A model generated the notes under the pieces. It was not told the DNA's origin. It saw nothing but the letters and a program-made list of their open reading frames with translations, and ran no database searches. A stretch of DNA of 64,000 nt from Alphaproteobacteria bacterium (GTDB taxonomy: Bacteria > Pseudomonadota > Alphaproteobacteria > Caulobacterales > Caulobacteraceae): NCBI GenBank assembly GCA_025359785.1, contig JANYET010000066.1:1-64000 (forward strand), read 5' to 3'. The first letter of the stretch is position 1. Every line of letters starts with the position of its first letter. A program made the translations under genes and the position numbers. Shown here in pieces: positions 1 through 11,055 of the stretch.

Positions 1-992
1 CGATCGACACCATCCTGAACCAGAAGTCGATCAACCAAGGCGACGACGAGAGCGCCAAGCTCTATTGCATCTACGTCGCCATCGGCCAGAAGCGCTCGAC
101 CGTCGCCCAGATCGTCAAGACGCTCGAAGAGCAGGGCGCGCTGGAATACACCATCATCGTCGCCGCCACGGCGTCCGATCCGGCCCCGCTGCAGTTCCTC
201 GCCCCGTTCGCCGGCTGCGCGATGGGCGAGTGGTTCCGCGACAACGGCATGCACGCCGTGATCATCTATGACGACCTTTCGAAGCAGGCCGTCGCCTATC
301 GCCAGATGTCCCTGCTGCTGCGCCGCCCGCCGGGCCGCGAAGCCTATCCGGGCGACGTCTTCTATCTGCATAGCCGCCTGCTCGAGCGGGCCGCCAAGCT
401 CAACGAAGCCAACGGCTCGGGCTCGCTGACCGCGCTGCCGCTGATCGAGACCCAGGCCAACGACGTCTCGGCCTATATCCCGACCAACGTGATCTCCATC
501 ACCGATGGCCAGATCTTCCTGGAAACCGACCTGTTCTTCCAGGGCATCCGCCCGGCCGTGAACGTCGGCATCTCGGTGAGCCGCGTGGGCTCGTCGGCGC
601 AGATCAAGGCGATGAAGACCGCTGCTGGCCCCATCAAGGGCGAGCTCGCCCAGTACCGGGAAATGGCCGCCTTCGCGAAGTTCGGCTCCGACCTCGACGT
701 GACCACCCAGCGCCAGCTGGCGCGCGGCGAACGCCTGACGGAACTCCTGAAACAGCCCCAATACTCGCCGCTGTCGGTCGAGGAACAGGTGGCGGTGATC
801 TACGCCGGCACGCGCGGCTATCTTGACGGCATTCCGACCAACCAGGTCCGCCGCTTCGAGACCGAACTGCTCGCCCACCTGCACGCCAAGCACCAGGCGA
901 TGCTCGACAAGATCCGCATCGAGAAGGACATCAAAAATATCGAGGACGATCTGAAGTCCGTGCTCGCGGCCTTCGCTTCGTCGTTCGCTTAA
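1..992 (+). CDS. atpA: F1 ATP synthase subunit alpha, 5'-truncated by window edge
   Basis: C-terminal 329 residues of the alpha subunit of the membrane-bound F1Fo ATP synthase, which forms the alpha3beta3 catalytic hexamer. The reading frame is open from base 3, so the N-terminal crown and P-loop lie upstream of the window. Visible are the stretch [14 protein letters not shown] after the nucleotide-binding core, the segment [15 protein letters not shown] that carries the inter-subunit arginine finger, and the helical C-terminal domain ending in SSFA. A 30-base gap separates it from atpG, and the order alpha-gamma-beta-epsilon matches alphaproteobacterial operons whose Fo genes lie elsewhere. 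Identification is secure; only the missing 5' part is uncertain. Confidence 0.98.
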   Translation, partial: IDTILNQKSINQGDDESAKLYCIYVAIGQKRSTVAQIVKTLEEQGALEYTIIVAATASDPAPLQFLAPFAGCAMGEWFRDNGMHAVIIYDDLSKQAVAYRQMSLLLRRPPGREAYPGDVFYLHSRLLERAAKLNEANGSGSLTALPLIETQANDVSAYIPTNVISITDGQIFLETDLFFQGIRPAVNVGISVSRVGSSAQIKAMKTAAGPIKGELAQYREMAAFAKFGSDLDVTTQRQLARGERLTELLKQPQYSPLSVEEQVAVIYAGTRGYLDGIPTNQVRRFETELLAHLHAKHQAMLDKIRIEKDIKNIEDDLKSVLAAFASSFA

Positions 993-1022
993 GCGCTGAC
1001 CCGCAGGATCAGGATCTAGGCG

Positions 1023-3452
<2,430 letters not shown>

Positions 3453-3453
<1 letters not shown>

Positions 3454-3716
3454 TGGCCGACAAGCTGCATTTTTCCCTGGTCTCGCCGGAGCGCCAGCTC
3501 TTCTCAGGGCTGGTGGATCAGGTTGACGCGCCGGGCTCGGAAGGCGACTTCGGCGTCCTGGCCGGCCATGCGCCGTTCATGACCGCGCTGAAGGAAGGCC
3601 CGGTCACCGTTCACAACGATGGCCAGATCACCGTCTATCAGGTGCGCGGCGGCTTTGCGGATGTCACGCCGGACGGCTTCACCGTCCTGGCGGAGCATGC
3701 AATTGAGGCAGTCTGA
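3453..3716 (+). CDS. atpC: F1 ATP synthase subunit epsilon, short form
   Basis: Epsilon subunit (87 aa) of the F1 central stalk. It begins MADKLHFSLVSPERQLFSG and contains APGSEGDFGVLAGHAPFMTAL, the standard N-terminal beta-sandwich that contacts gamma and the c-ring. The protein stops just after FTVLAEHAIEAV, so the C-terminal two-helix domain that inhibits ATP hydrolysis in E. coli and Bacillus (proteins of about 130-140 aa) is absent. Short epsilon subunits are usual in some alphaproteobacteria, where other inhibitors can regulate F1. It is the last gene of the operon, and no clear terminator follows it. Confidence 0.95.
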
Positions 3717-3819
3717 GCCTTAGACTAAATTATCGTTGTAAATTTTCCGCGCGCGGGTCTTGCTTCCGCCGTCATGGTCCCGTTTTATGGCCCGCTGTTC
3801 TAAATCAGGGAACTCGTTG

Positions 3820-4560
3820 ATGCGCACCGCCCTCGCCAGCCTGCTCGCCGCCGCGGCTTTCGTCTCGGCCGCCCAGGCCCAGACGCCATCGGCTCCGGCG
3901 GCCGCCCCAATGCCGCAGGCCACGGCTCCGATAGCCCCGCCCGCGCCCGTGCCTTCGACCTCAACCGCGCCCTCGGCCACGCCGCCGCCCGCCGCCACCG
4001 CCCCGGCGCCTGACGCGGCCGCGCAACCCGCCGCCCCAGCCGCGCCGGTCGCCGAGGCCGCGCCTCCGCCGCCGACCGTGCCCACCACCGGCGATGGCGC
4101 CCAGATCATCGCTTTCGTCGAGAAGGTCTGTATCCCGCTGGTTCGCGGCAGCAATGTCGAGCAGCTGGCCAAGGCCAACGGCATGAAGCTGAACCGCCGC
4201 GAAGGCGTCTGGCAGATTCAGCTCGGGACCACGAGCAAGGACTACAACATCTCGCTCGCGCTGCCCGGCGTGAACAAGGATGTCTGCCGCGCCGAGGTTC
4301 ACTACGCGGTGAACGAGGACAAGCCGATCACCACGGCGGTGAACATCTGGTCCTTCCTGCACCAGCCGGAACTGATCTTGCAGGCGAACTACGTCTCGGT
4401 GAACGCCGACGGCGTCAAGCGCGTCCAGAAGTCCTGGGAACACCTCGATCCGACGACCTCGACGGCGATCAACTTCACCACCTGGACGAAGCCCGACGAC
4501 AGTTCGCTGAACGCCAAATATTCGACCGGCGAGATCTACTACCAAGAGCGCAAATTCTAG
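3820..4560 (+). CDS. secreted Ala/Pro-rich hypothetical protein
   Basis: Unrecognised exported protein of 246 aa. The ATG at 3820 was chosen over an upstream in-frame start at 3760 because it follows CAGGGA and opens a clean signal peptide (MRTALASLLAAAAFVSAAQA, predicted cut after AQA). A linker of about 65 residues rich in Ala and Pro follows, then a compact domain with two cysteines (EKVCIPLVRGS and KDVCRAEVHY), ending YYQERKF. The two cysteines could form a disulfide in the periplasm. It lies behind the atp operon with a 103-base gap and one base before the next gene, so it is probably co-transcribed with that gene. The function is unknown. Confidence 0.8.
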   Translation: MRTALASLLAAAAFVSAAQAQTPSAPAAAPMPQATAPIAPPAPVPSTSTAPSATPPPAATAPAPDAAAQPAAPAAPVAEAAPPPPTVPTTGDGAQIIAFVEKVCIPLVRGSNVEQLAKANGMKLNRREGVWQIQLGTTSKDYNISLALPGVNKDVCRAEVHYAVNEDKPITTAVNIWSFLHQPELILQANYVSVNADGVKRVQKSWEHLDPTTSTAINFTTWTKPDDSSLNAKYSTGEIYYQERKF

Positions 4561-4561
4561 G

Positions 4562-4810
4562 ATGAGCTGGCAGGACGCCGGCGGGCTCGTCGGCGTCTTC
4601 ATCATTTTGATCGCCTACGCCGGCGCGGCGCTCGGGCGCGTCGATCCCAAGGGCGTGGCGTCGCTGGCCACCAATCTGATCGGCGCGGGCCTGATCCTGG
4701 TTTCGCTGCTCACCGCCAGCTTCAACCTCTCGGCGACCGCCATGGAGGGCGCCTGGGCGCTGGTGTCACTGGCCGGCCTGATCCGGCTAGCGCTCAAGCG
4801 GCGACGCTGA
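4562..4810 (+). CDS. small three-helix inner-membrane protein (CBU_0592-like)
   Basis: An 82-residue protein with three hydrophobic segments: about 6-24 (GLVGVFIILIAYAGAAL), 33-51 (SLATNLIGAGLILVSLLTA) and 59-76, followed by a basic KRRR tail on the cytoplasmic side. The overall pattern resembles the small CBU_0592-type membrane proteins, which have no assigned function. It starts one base after the preceding gene and probably shares its transcript. Its last 17 bases overlap the 3' end of the convergent hydrolase gene. Confidence 0.75.
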   Translation: MSWQDAGGLVGVFIILIAYAGAALGRVDPKGVASLATNLIGAGLILVSLLTASFNLSATAMEGAWALVSLAGLIRLALKRRR

Positions 4811-5555
4811 CCGTTTCCTGCAGCCAGCGCAGCGCGAGCTCGGCCACCTGATCCCAACCGGGCTCGCCCAGCAGCCAGTGGCTCATCCCCGGCATGACCT
4901 TCAGCTCGGCGCCGATGCGCTCGGCCGTCGCCTTGGCCGTGTTCGAGGAATGCACCACGTCGCCCTGGCCGGAGATCACCAGGGACGGCGTGGCGATGGC
5001 GCCGGGGCCGACGCTGGTGGTCATGAAGGGATCCAGCCACCAGTTCAGGGTCTCGCGCACGGCCATGGCGCTCTCGGGCCGCAGCCGCGCGACGGCCGCG
5101 TCCTGCTCGGCCTTGGGCATCCGGTCCAGGCTGTAGGTCCGCATCAGGCTCTTGTCCGGCTGCAGGGCGCCGGAGGAAAAGGCGCCGAGCATCGACACGC
5201 CGAAAGCGGTCGCGGCCTCCTCAAGACTGGAGCCAGCCACGCCCCACGGCGGCGACGGCGCCAGCAGCACCAGAGCGCGGATCTTCGCCTTGCGCGCCGC
5301 CAGCTGCGCCACCAGCCCGCCCATGGAGTGGCCGAGTAGCACCGGCGGCTCCGGCAGGCTCGCGCAGAGCCCCGCGATATCGGCGGCGTAGTCGGTCATC
5401 GAGACGCCGACCACGGCGCTCGACGGGTCGCCCTCGCCATGCCCCCTGAGGTCCGGCGCGATCACGTCGAAGCCGGCCGCCTCGAACGGTTTGCGGAAAT
5501 TCTCGAAGGCCCAACCGCCGCAGAACGCGCCGTGCACCATAACAACGGCGGTCAT
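4794..5555 (-). CDS. alpha/beta hydrolase
   Basis: Alpha/beta-hydrolase fold protein (253 aa), cytoplasmic, with no signal peptide. The oxyanion region is VHGAFCGGW, the nucleophile elbow is GHSMGG (Ser77), the acid is likely the Asp in SGQGDVVHS, and the base is the His in GMSHWLLGE. Its size suits esterases or haloperoxidase-like hydrolases, and the substrate cannot be read from the sequence. The start ATG is directly behind the rppH stop, and its ribosome-binding site GGAGG is formed by the last rppH codons, so the two are translationally linked. Confidence 0.88.
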   Translation of the reverse strand: MTAVVMVHGAFCGGWAFENFRKPFEAAGFDVIAPDLRGHGEGDPSSAVVGVSMTDYAADIAGLCASLPEPPVLLGHSMGGLVAQLAARKAKIRALVLLAPSPPWGVAGSSLEEAATAFGVSMLGAFSSGALQPDKSLMRTYSLDRMPKAEQDAAVARLRPESAMAVRETLNWWLDPFMTTSVGPGAIATPSLVISGQGDVVHSSNTAKATAERIGAELKVMPGMSHWLLGEPGWDQVAELALRWLQETVSVAA

Positions 5556-6056
5556 TCAGCCTCCATCGCGCAGCACGCGGGTTCGGGCGTGGCCGCCAAA
5601 GGCGTCCACCACGCGGTCATAGGCCGTCCGTTTGAACGGCACGATAAGCTCGGCGGCCTCGTCCAGCAGGGCCCAGCGCCAGGCGTCGAACTCCGGCGGC
5701 CCATGGGCGGCCAGGTCGAACTCGGCGTCCTCGCCGTCGAAGCGGAAGGCGAACCAGACCTGCTTCTGCCCCTTCCAGCCGCGCAGGCGCTTGGCGCCGC
5801 CATGGCCGGGCGGGAAGTCATAGGCGATCCAGTCATGGGTGCGGTCGAGGAAGGCGACCGACCGGGCCCCGGTCTCCTCGGCCAGCTCGCGGCGGGCGGC
5901 GGTTTCCAGGTCCTCGCCGTCATCGACGCCACCCTGCGGGAACTGCCAGTTGTGCGGTCCGGGCGTGCCGGCGCGACGGCCCAGCCACACGCGCCCGTCC
6001 GGATGGAACAGGACGACGCCGACATTCGGCCGATAGAGCGCGAGGTCCTGGGTCAT
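5556..6056 (-). CDS. rppH: RNA pyrophosphohydrolase (Nudix)
   Basis: RppH (166 aa) removes pyrophosphate from the 5' triphosphate of mRNAs and so starts 5'-end-dependent decay. The N-terminus RPNVGVVLFHPDGRVWLGRR and the segment GPHNWQFPQGGVDDGED are typical. The Nudix box GX5EX7REUXEEXGU is intact at residues 42-64. Downstream, KGQKQVWFAFRFDG matches the conserved KWFA-type region. It follows the polysaccharide deacetylase gene by 17 bases and precedes the hydrolase gene, in the envelope cluster found in many Caulobacterales and Rhizobiales. Confidence 0.95.
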   Translation of the reverse strand: MTQDLALYRPNVGVVLFHPDGRVWLGRRAGTPGPHNWQFPQGGVDDGEDLETAARRELAEETGARSVAFLDRTHDWIAYDFPPGHGGAKRLRGWKGQKQVWFAFRFDGEDAEFDLAAHGPPEFDAWRWALLDEAAELIVPFKRTAYDRVVDAFGGHARTRVLRDGG

Positions 6057-6073
6057 TCCCCCGGAGCTTTAGC

Positions 6074-7237
6074 CTATCGGTGCGTAAGAGCCGAGACCGG
6101 AGCGAGCTGGAATCCGCGTTGTTCCAGGCCTCTGGACCATTGAGCGACCTTTTCCAGGGTTACCGGATAGGCAACGCCCGATCCCAGCGCCTGGCCGCGC
6201 TGCAAGGCGGCGGCCTCCAGCGCCAGAAGCTGCTGGTCGATGGCGGTCTGGTTGAGCTGGTCGTCGATCGCCCGTTCGGCCGTGCCGCGGACCACGCCGG
6301 TCCCGCCGCGCCGGGCGGCCGCACCGTCGTCGATGAAGGCCAGGCCCCGTCCGCGCAGGGCCGCGGCGAAGGTCTGGTAGGCGCCGTCCGAGCTCAGGAA
6401 CTTGGAGCCCATGGCGTTGGTGACCCCGAAATAGCCGGTGGCGCGCGACAGAATCCATTCCAGCTTCTTGACCGTGTCCTGACCCTGGCCGCCGGACATC
6501 AGGGTCAGCGGGCCGGGATCGTTGTCGGGATAGTCGATGGGCTCCATGGGCGCGGCGATCAGCACTTCGTGGCCGTGGGCGCGGGCCATGTCGATCCAGC
6601 CCTGCAGGCCCTCGGCATAGGGGCTGAAGGACAGGGTGATTTCGGCCGGCAGGGTCTCGATGGCGGCCTGGGTGACGCGGCTGTTGAGGCCCAGCCCGCC
6701 GATGGTCAGCGCGACCTTTGGCCGGCCGTTGGCCACGAACGGCCGGCGGTAGGCTTCGAACGGCGTGCGCCCGTCCGGCGCGATGATCGGCAGGGGCCCC
6801 GCCGGTCCGGGGGCGAAGAAGCCGGCGATCGGCGCTGGGGGCAACGGCGCGCCCGGCGCGGGGGGCGGCAACGCCTTGCCGGGCCGGTTCCAGCTCGCGC
6901 CGATCACCGGGGCCAGCGGCCGCTCGGAAAGGCGAATGACATCACGGCTGATCACCGGCTTGCCGCGCAAGGGCGTCAGCGCCTCGCGCCAGCCCTGCGG
7001 CGCGCGCCCGAACGCCGGGCCGAGCGACATCCGCACGGCGCCGGACGGGGCGTGGCCGGGGCCCATGACCTTGACCAGCCCGAAGGCTGCGCCGGCCAGC
7101 AGCAGGGCTGCGGCGCCCAGGCCGACATAGCGGTTGGTCAGCAGGCCCTTCAGCCTCGCGCCGTCGATGACGGGAAGCGATGGGCGCGCCAGGGACAGGC
7201 GGGGGAGGGACAGTCGGGGTAGGGCGATGGTGGCCAC
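6074..7237 (-). CDS. divergent polysaccharide deacetylase family protein (YibQ-like)
   Basis: Membrane-anchored periplasmic protein of the divergent polysaccharide deacetylase family (PF04748/YibQ). About 35 basic residues with a repeated PRLSL motif precede one transmembrane helix (YVGLGAAALLLAGAAFGLVKV). A Pro-rich linker follows, then the NodB-like barrel beginning KVALTIGGLGLNSRVTQ with LPAEITLSFSPYAEG, EVLIAAPMEP, GVTNAMGSKFL and LAFIDDGAA. The strict NodB metal triad is not obvious, as is normal in this family. The GTG at 7237 behind GGAG is preferred over a TTG at 7270 that has no ribosome-binding site. It lies downstream of the S41 protease as in related genomes. Confidence 0.88.
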   Translation of the reverse strand: MATIALPRLSLPRLSLARPSLPVIDGARLKGLLTNRYVGLGAAALLLAGAAFGLVKVMGPGHAPSGAVRMSLGPAFGRAPQGWREALTPLRGKPVISRDVIRLSERPLAPVIGASWNRPGKALPPPAPGAPLPPAPIAGFFAPGPAGPLPIIAPDGRTPFEAYRRPFVANGRPKVALTIGGLGLNSRVTQAAIETLPAEITLSFSPYAEGLQGWIDMARAHGHEVLIAAPMEPIDYPDNDPGPLTLMSGGQGQDTVKKLEWILSRATGYFGVTNAMGSKFLSSDGAYQTFAAALRGRGLAFIDDGAAARRGGTGVVRGTAERAIDDQLNQTAIDQQLLALEAAALQRGQALGSGVAYPVTLEKVAQWSRGLEQRGFQLAPVSALTHR

Positions 7238-7320
7238 GTCTTGGATGCTCCGGAAACCGGAGGATGCCAAAACAGGGTTAACGAGGGCTTCCCATCGTCC
7301 CGGATCGGGACGCGGAAGGG

Positions 7321-8016
7321 TTAGGCGGCGATGATCGCGTGACGGCGCCGGCGCAGCATCGCGCCCAGGCCGCCGAAGCCCACCAGCATCAGGGCCCAGG
7401 TCCCGGGTTCCGGCACCAGGCCGCCGCCGTTGTCGCCGACCACGTAACGGACATCGTCGATCGCCAGATAGCCCTCGTCCACGCGCTGGTGGATCATCTG
7501 CTGGCCGATGGTGACGCTGGACAGGTTGTTGAAGCCGGCGAGGTTGAAGAGCTGGAAGCCATAGCCCACGTTGAAGGTCACGGCTGTCGGGCTGGCGCAG
7601 TCGAGGGTGCAGTTCGCCGACCGGACGCCGGTGATCGTCACCTGGTCGAAGGCGCCCAGGGGCGCGTCGTTGAAGTCGCCGAGCGCCAGACGCAGGGATT
7701 GCAGGCTGAAGGCGCCGCCCAGGCCGCCATCGTCGAGCGTGATCACCAGGGGCTCAAGGTAGAAGCTCCCGCTGCCGGCGATCAGGAACTGGCCATTGTT
7801 GCCGGTGGTGGGCGCCGCGATCGGCGCCGACAGGATGTCCATCTCATAGTCGTTGAAGTGCAGGCCGCCGTTCAGGAGATCGTTGGGGTAGTGTCCGTAG
7901 GGCGCGGTCCCCAGGTCGACATCGTCGAAGGTCAGCGTGGCCGCGCCCGCGCCCTGCGCCAGGCATAGGCTCGCCATCGTCGCGATGGCCGCACGGGTAA
8001 GAATACGCTTCAACAT
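7321..8016 (-). CDS. PEPxxWA-CTERM sorting domain protein
   Basis: Secreted protein (231 aa). The ATG at 8016 follows GGAGGG and opens a signal peptide ending QGAGA-ATL. The middle is a beta-rich extracellular-type domain (LTFDDVDLGTAPYGHYPNDL, then YLEPLVITLDDGG) with two cysteines in SANCTLDCASP. The C-terminus is a classical sorting tail: VPEPGTWALMLVGFGGLGAM followed by LRRRR. By family knowledge such tails are processed by exosortase during export, but no exosortase is in this window. It interrupts the ctpA to deacetylase gene order with gaps of 131 and 83 bases, so it probably has its own promoter. Confidence 0.9.
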   Translation of the reverse strand: MLKRILTRAAIATMASLCLAQGAGAATLTFDDVDLGTAPYGHYPNDLLNGGLHFNDYEMDILSAPIAAPTTGNNGQFLIAGSGSFYLEPLVITLDDGGLGGAFSLQSLRLALGDFNDAPLGAFDQVTITGVRSANCTLDCASPTAVTFNVGYGFQLFNLAGFNNLSSVTIGQQMIHQRVDEGYLAIDDVRYVVGDNGGGLVPEPGTWALMLVGFGGLGAMLRRRRHAIIAA

Positions 8017-8147
8017 ACGCCAGCCCCTCCAGGAGCCTCGATACAGATACGGGGTCCGTATACCAGCAGATGCAAGGCGCACGCCAAGCGCTTCGCCTGG
8101 TGCGCGAATTTGCCGCCGGCCCCTGAAAAGCCGCGCGGTTCTCGCCG

Positions 8148-9536
8148 CTATTTGGGCGCCGGCGCCTTCACCTCGGCCACCTTGGCTTTCGACAGGATGC
8201 CCGCCAGCCGCGCGGTCGGGGCCGGAATCTTCGGCGTCGCCGCCACCGAGCCGTACTTCAGCACGTCCTCGGCGCGGGCCAGCTGGAAGTCCTTCTTGAC
8301 GTCGAAGCCTTCCGGCGGCGCCTCGGCCGGCATGTGGGCGGCCTTGCGGATCTTACCCTCGTCAGCGTTGAGCGCGTTCTTGAACGAGGCCTCGGAGAAG
8401 CCGAAGGCGCGGTTGGCGATGTCTTGAGCTTCGTCGCGCGTGGCGGCGACTTCCAGGTCAGGCTCGATGCCGGTCTTCTGGATGGAGCGCCCGGAAGGCG
8501 TGTAGTAGCGCGCCGTGGTCAGTTTCAGCGCCCCGTCCATGCCGCCGCGCAGCGGGATCACGGTCTGCACCGAGCCCTTGCCGAAGCTGGTCAGGCCGAC
8601 GATGGCGGCGCGCTTGCGGTCCTGCAGGGCGCCGGCGACGATCTCGGCGGCCGACGCCGTGCCCGGGTCGATCAGCACCACCATCGGCAGGCCGCCGGTC
8701 ATGTCTCCGGGGTGGGCGTTATAGCGTTCCACGTCGCGCGGATCGCGGCCGCGCTGGCTGACGATCTCGCCGCCTTCCAGAAACAGGTCCGAGATGCCGA
8801 CCGCCTGATCGAGCAGGCCGCCGGGGTTGCGGCGAAGATCGAGGATCAGCCCCTTCATGTGGGGGTTCTTGGCCTTGATCTGGGCGAAGGCCGCCTGCGC
8901 CTCGTCGGTGGTCTTTTCGTTGAAGCCTGAGACCCGCAGGATGCCGTAGTCGCCGTCGAGCTTCGCGACCGCCGACTTCTGTTTGATGATCTCACGGACC
9001 AGCTTGACGTCGAAGGGGTCGGACTTCTCGCGCGCGATGGTCAGGGTGACCGCCTCGCCGGGCTTGCCGCGCATCTGTTTGACCGCGTCGGAGACCGACA
9101 GGCCGAGCACGCTGTCGCCATTGACGGCGGTGATGAAATCACCGGGCTTCAGGCCCGCCTTGAAGGCCGGGGTGTCGTCGATCGGCGAGATGATCTTCAC
9201 CACGCCATCTTCGGTGGTGACCTCCAGGCCCAGGCCGCCGTACTCGCCGCGCGTCTGGTCGCGCATGTCGTCGAAGCCGGCCGGGTCGAGATAATTGGAG
9301 TGCGGGTCCAGCGAGGTCAGCATGCCGTCCAGCGCGGCGTGGATCAGCTTGGTGTCGTCCACCGGTGTCACATATTGCCGCTCGACGATGTCCAGCACGT
9401 CGCCGAACAGGCCCAGCATACGGTAGGCGTTGGCCTTGGGCGGGGTCGCCGCGGCCTGGGCGTGCTGGCTTACGTAGGCCATCGAGCCCGCGCCGAGCAC
9501 AAAGGCCGAAACGCCGATCAGGAGATAGGTCTTCAT
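8148..9536 (-). CDS. C-terminal processing S41 peptidase (CtpA type)
   Basis: Periplasmic carboxyl-terminal protease (462 aa from the ATG at 9536). A signal anchor covers residues 1-30. Next come the S41 cap region (LTSLDPHSNYLDP), a PDZ domain at about 98-170 (GLGLEVTTEDGVVKI to MRGKPGEAVTL) and the protease core. The Ser/Lys dyad is present: Ser295 in GTASAAE and Lys320 in SFGKGSV, spaced 25 residues apart as in Tsp. An in-frame ATG at 9572 would add 12 hydrophilic residues before the anchor and is less likely. It is probably co-transcribed with the EnvC-like gene upstream, and together they suggest peptidoglycan remodelling. Confidence 0.93.
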   Translation of the reverse strand: MKTYLLIGVSAFVLGAGSMAYVSQHAQAAATPPKANAYRMLGLFGDVLDIVERQYVTPVDDTKLIHAALDGMLTSLDPHSNYLDPAGFDDMRDQTRGEYGGLGLEVTTEDGVVKIISPIDDTPAFKAGLKPGDFITAVNGDSVLGLSVSDAVKQMRGKPGEAVTLTIAREKSDPFDVKLVREIIKQKSAVAKLDGDYGILRVSGFNEKTTDEAQAAFAQIKAKNPHMKGLILDLRRNPGGLLDQAVGISDLFLEGGEIVSQRGRDPRDVERYNAHPGDMTGGLPMVVLIDPGTASAAEIVAGALQDRKRAAIVGLTSFGKGSVQTVIPLRGGMDGALKLTTARYYTPSGRSIQKTGIEPDLEVAATRDEAQDIANRAFGFSEASFKNALNADEGKIRKAAHMPAEAPPEGFDVKKDFQLARAEDVLKYGSVAATPKIPAPTARLAGILSKAKVAEVKAPAPK

Positions 9537-9630
9537 CGCCAGCCGTAGGCTCCCTTGCGGACCCTCCGACATGGACGGCGCCGCTCAATGATGCGCGGCC
9601 CCCCTGAACGCCCTTTTACCGAAAGCACGC

Positions 9631-10545
9631 TCAGCCCGCCTTGTTCAGCCAGCGCCCCGGATCGACGGGGACGCCTTGGTCTCTGACCTCCAGGTAGAGT
9701 TCCCGCGAGGGTTTCCCACCATCGGCCTTGTCGTTGGCCGCCTTGTCGCCGCCAGACTGTCGGCCATCGGGCATGAAACCGACAGCCTCGCCCGCCGCGA
9801 CAGATTGCCCGACCGTGACGCTCGTCCGATCCAGGCCAGCAAGCACCAGATGGTATCCACCGGCCAGTCTTAATATCAAGATGACGCCCCATCCCTTCAC
9901 GGGGCCGACATATTGCACGAAACCGGGGCCGGGACTGGCGACCCGGGCCCCGCCGACGGCGGCGAAGGTGACGCCGTTGGCGCGGCCTCCGCTGGAGATC
10001 GCCTCGCCGAACCGCCGCACGATGCGACCGGGTGTCGGGATAGAAAGACTTTGCGGCGCGGTGATGGCGGCTTCGGCGAGGCCCTGCGAGCCCCCTTGTC
10101 CACTTGGGGTCGGTCCCCGCAGCATCGGCAGGGGATTGGCCTCGGCGCGTTCGCTGTCGTTGGTGAACAGCGCCTCGCTCTCGACGGCGGCCAGCCGGCG
10201 CTGGCGCATCATCTCGCCGGCCTCGTGCGCATAGCCCGAGGCGCGGGCCTGCAGGCCGGGCGTCATGGCCTTGACCAGGATGGCGGCGCGCACCGCGTCC
10301 TTGGCGTCCTTCGGCGAGACCAGCAGGGCCGGCGGCGGATCGCGCTTCAGCTGTTCCAGCACCGACAGCAGGCGGGCGAGCTGGCTCATGTTTTGGGCCT
10401 GTTCGACCGAAAGCTCGGTCTCCGCCGTGTTCAGTCGCGCCAGCCGCTCGCCGGTCGCGGCCACGGCGATCGCGCCCCCGATCCCCAGGACCAGGGCCGT
10501 GAGGGCGAACATCGAGGCGGTCAGGGTCAGCGGCGCGGGCTTCAT
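9631..10545 (-). CDS. EnvC-like murein hydrolase activator (degenerate M23)
   Basis: Protein of 304 aa with an N-terminal membrane segment (LTLTASMFALTALVLGIGGA), a coiled-coil region (about 30-130, LARLNTAETELSVEQ onward) and a C-terminal LytM/M23 domain (GRIVRRFGEA to RELYLEVRDQGVPVDPGRWL). The zinc site is lost: the usual HxxxD position reads GRANGVTF and the HxH position reads YHLVLAG. By family knowledge such degenerate LytM proteins activate amidases at the division septum rather than cutting murein. The start overlaps the rlmH stop by four bases (ATGA), and a gap of about 94 bases separates it from the S41 protease gene. Confidence 0.88.
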   Translation of the reverse strand: MKPAPLTLTASMFALTALVLGIGGAIAVAATGERLARLNTAETELSVEQAQNMSQLARLLSVLEQLKRDPPPALLVSPKDAKDAVRAAILVKAMTPGLQARASGYAHEAGEMMRQRRLAAVESEALFTNDSERAEANPLPMLRGPTPSGQGGSQGLAEAAITAPQSLSIPTPGRIVRRFGEAISSGGRANGVTFAAVGGARVASPGPGFVQYVGPVKGWGVILILRLAGGYHLVLAGLDRTSVTVGQSVAAGEAVGFMPDGRQSGGDKAANDKADGGKPSRELYLEVRDQGVPVDPGRWLNKAG

Positions 10546-11024
10546 CCGTCGCGATGATAGGGTGATCCGGCCAGGATCGTCACCGCCCGATAGACCTGCT
10601 CGGCCAGCATGGCGCGGGCGATAGCGTGCGGCCAGGTCTGCGGCCCGAAGGCGAGCTTGCCGCTGGCCTTGGCCAGCAGCTCGGGCGCGAGGCCATCCGC
10701 GCCGCCGATCAGGAACACCAGCCGGCGCACGCCGCGGTCGCGCAACGTGGCGATCTCCTCGGCGAAGGCGCGCGACGGCCGGGCCTGGCCGTGCTCGTCG
10801 CAGGCGATGATCCAGGTTCCGTCCTTGGCGGCGTCGGCCAGGTGCGGCTGCAGGGCCAGGGCCTCGGCGGCCTTGCCGGGCTTGCGGCTCTCGGCCTCGA
10901 TCACCTCGACGGGGCCCAGGCCCAGGGATCGTCCGGCGTTGGTCGCCCGCTCCACATAGGTCTTGGTGAGCTCGGTTTCCGGCGAGCGGGCGAGTTTGCC
11001 GATGGCGATGATGGCGATCTTCAA
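10542..11024 (-). CDS. rlmH: 23S rRNA pseudouridine-1915 N3-methyltransferase RlmH
   Basis: RlmH (160 aa) is a SPOUT-class methyltransferase that modifies pseudouridine 1915 in helix 69 of 23S rRNA on the assembled ribosome. Conserved parts are the start MKIAIIAIGKL, the SAM-binding knot with FLIGGADGL, and the C-terminal QTWPHAIARAMLAEQVYRA with GSPYHRDG at the end. The length is normal. In many alphaproteobacteria it follows rsfS; here a secreted hypothetical is upstream instead. Confidence 0.96.
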   Translation of the reverse strand: MKIAIIAIGKLARSPETELTKTYVERATNAGRSLGLGPVEVIEAESRKPGKAAEALALQPHLADAAKDGTWIIACDEHGQARPSRAFAEEIATLRDRGVRRLVFLIGGADGLAPELLAKASGKLAFGPQTWPHAIARAMLAEQVYRAVTILAGSPYHRDG

Positions 11025-11055
11025 GGCGCGGCCCTGGCGGTTCGATCAGTCGGGT

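Noticed and set aside
5439-6143. Plus-strand frame over rppH and the hydrolase
   Set aside because: No ribosome-binding site, no domain and repetitive composition; both minus-strand genes have clear motifs.
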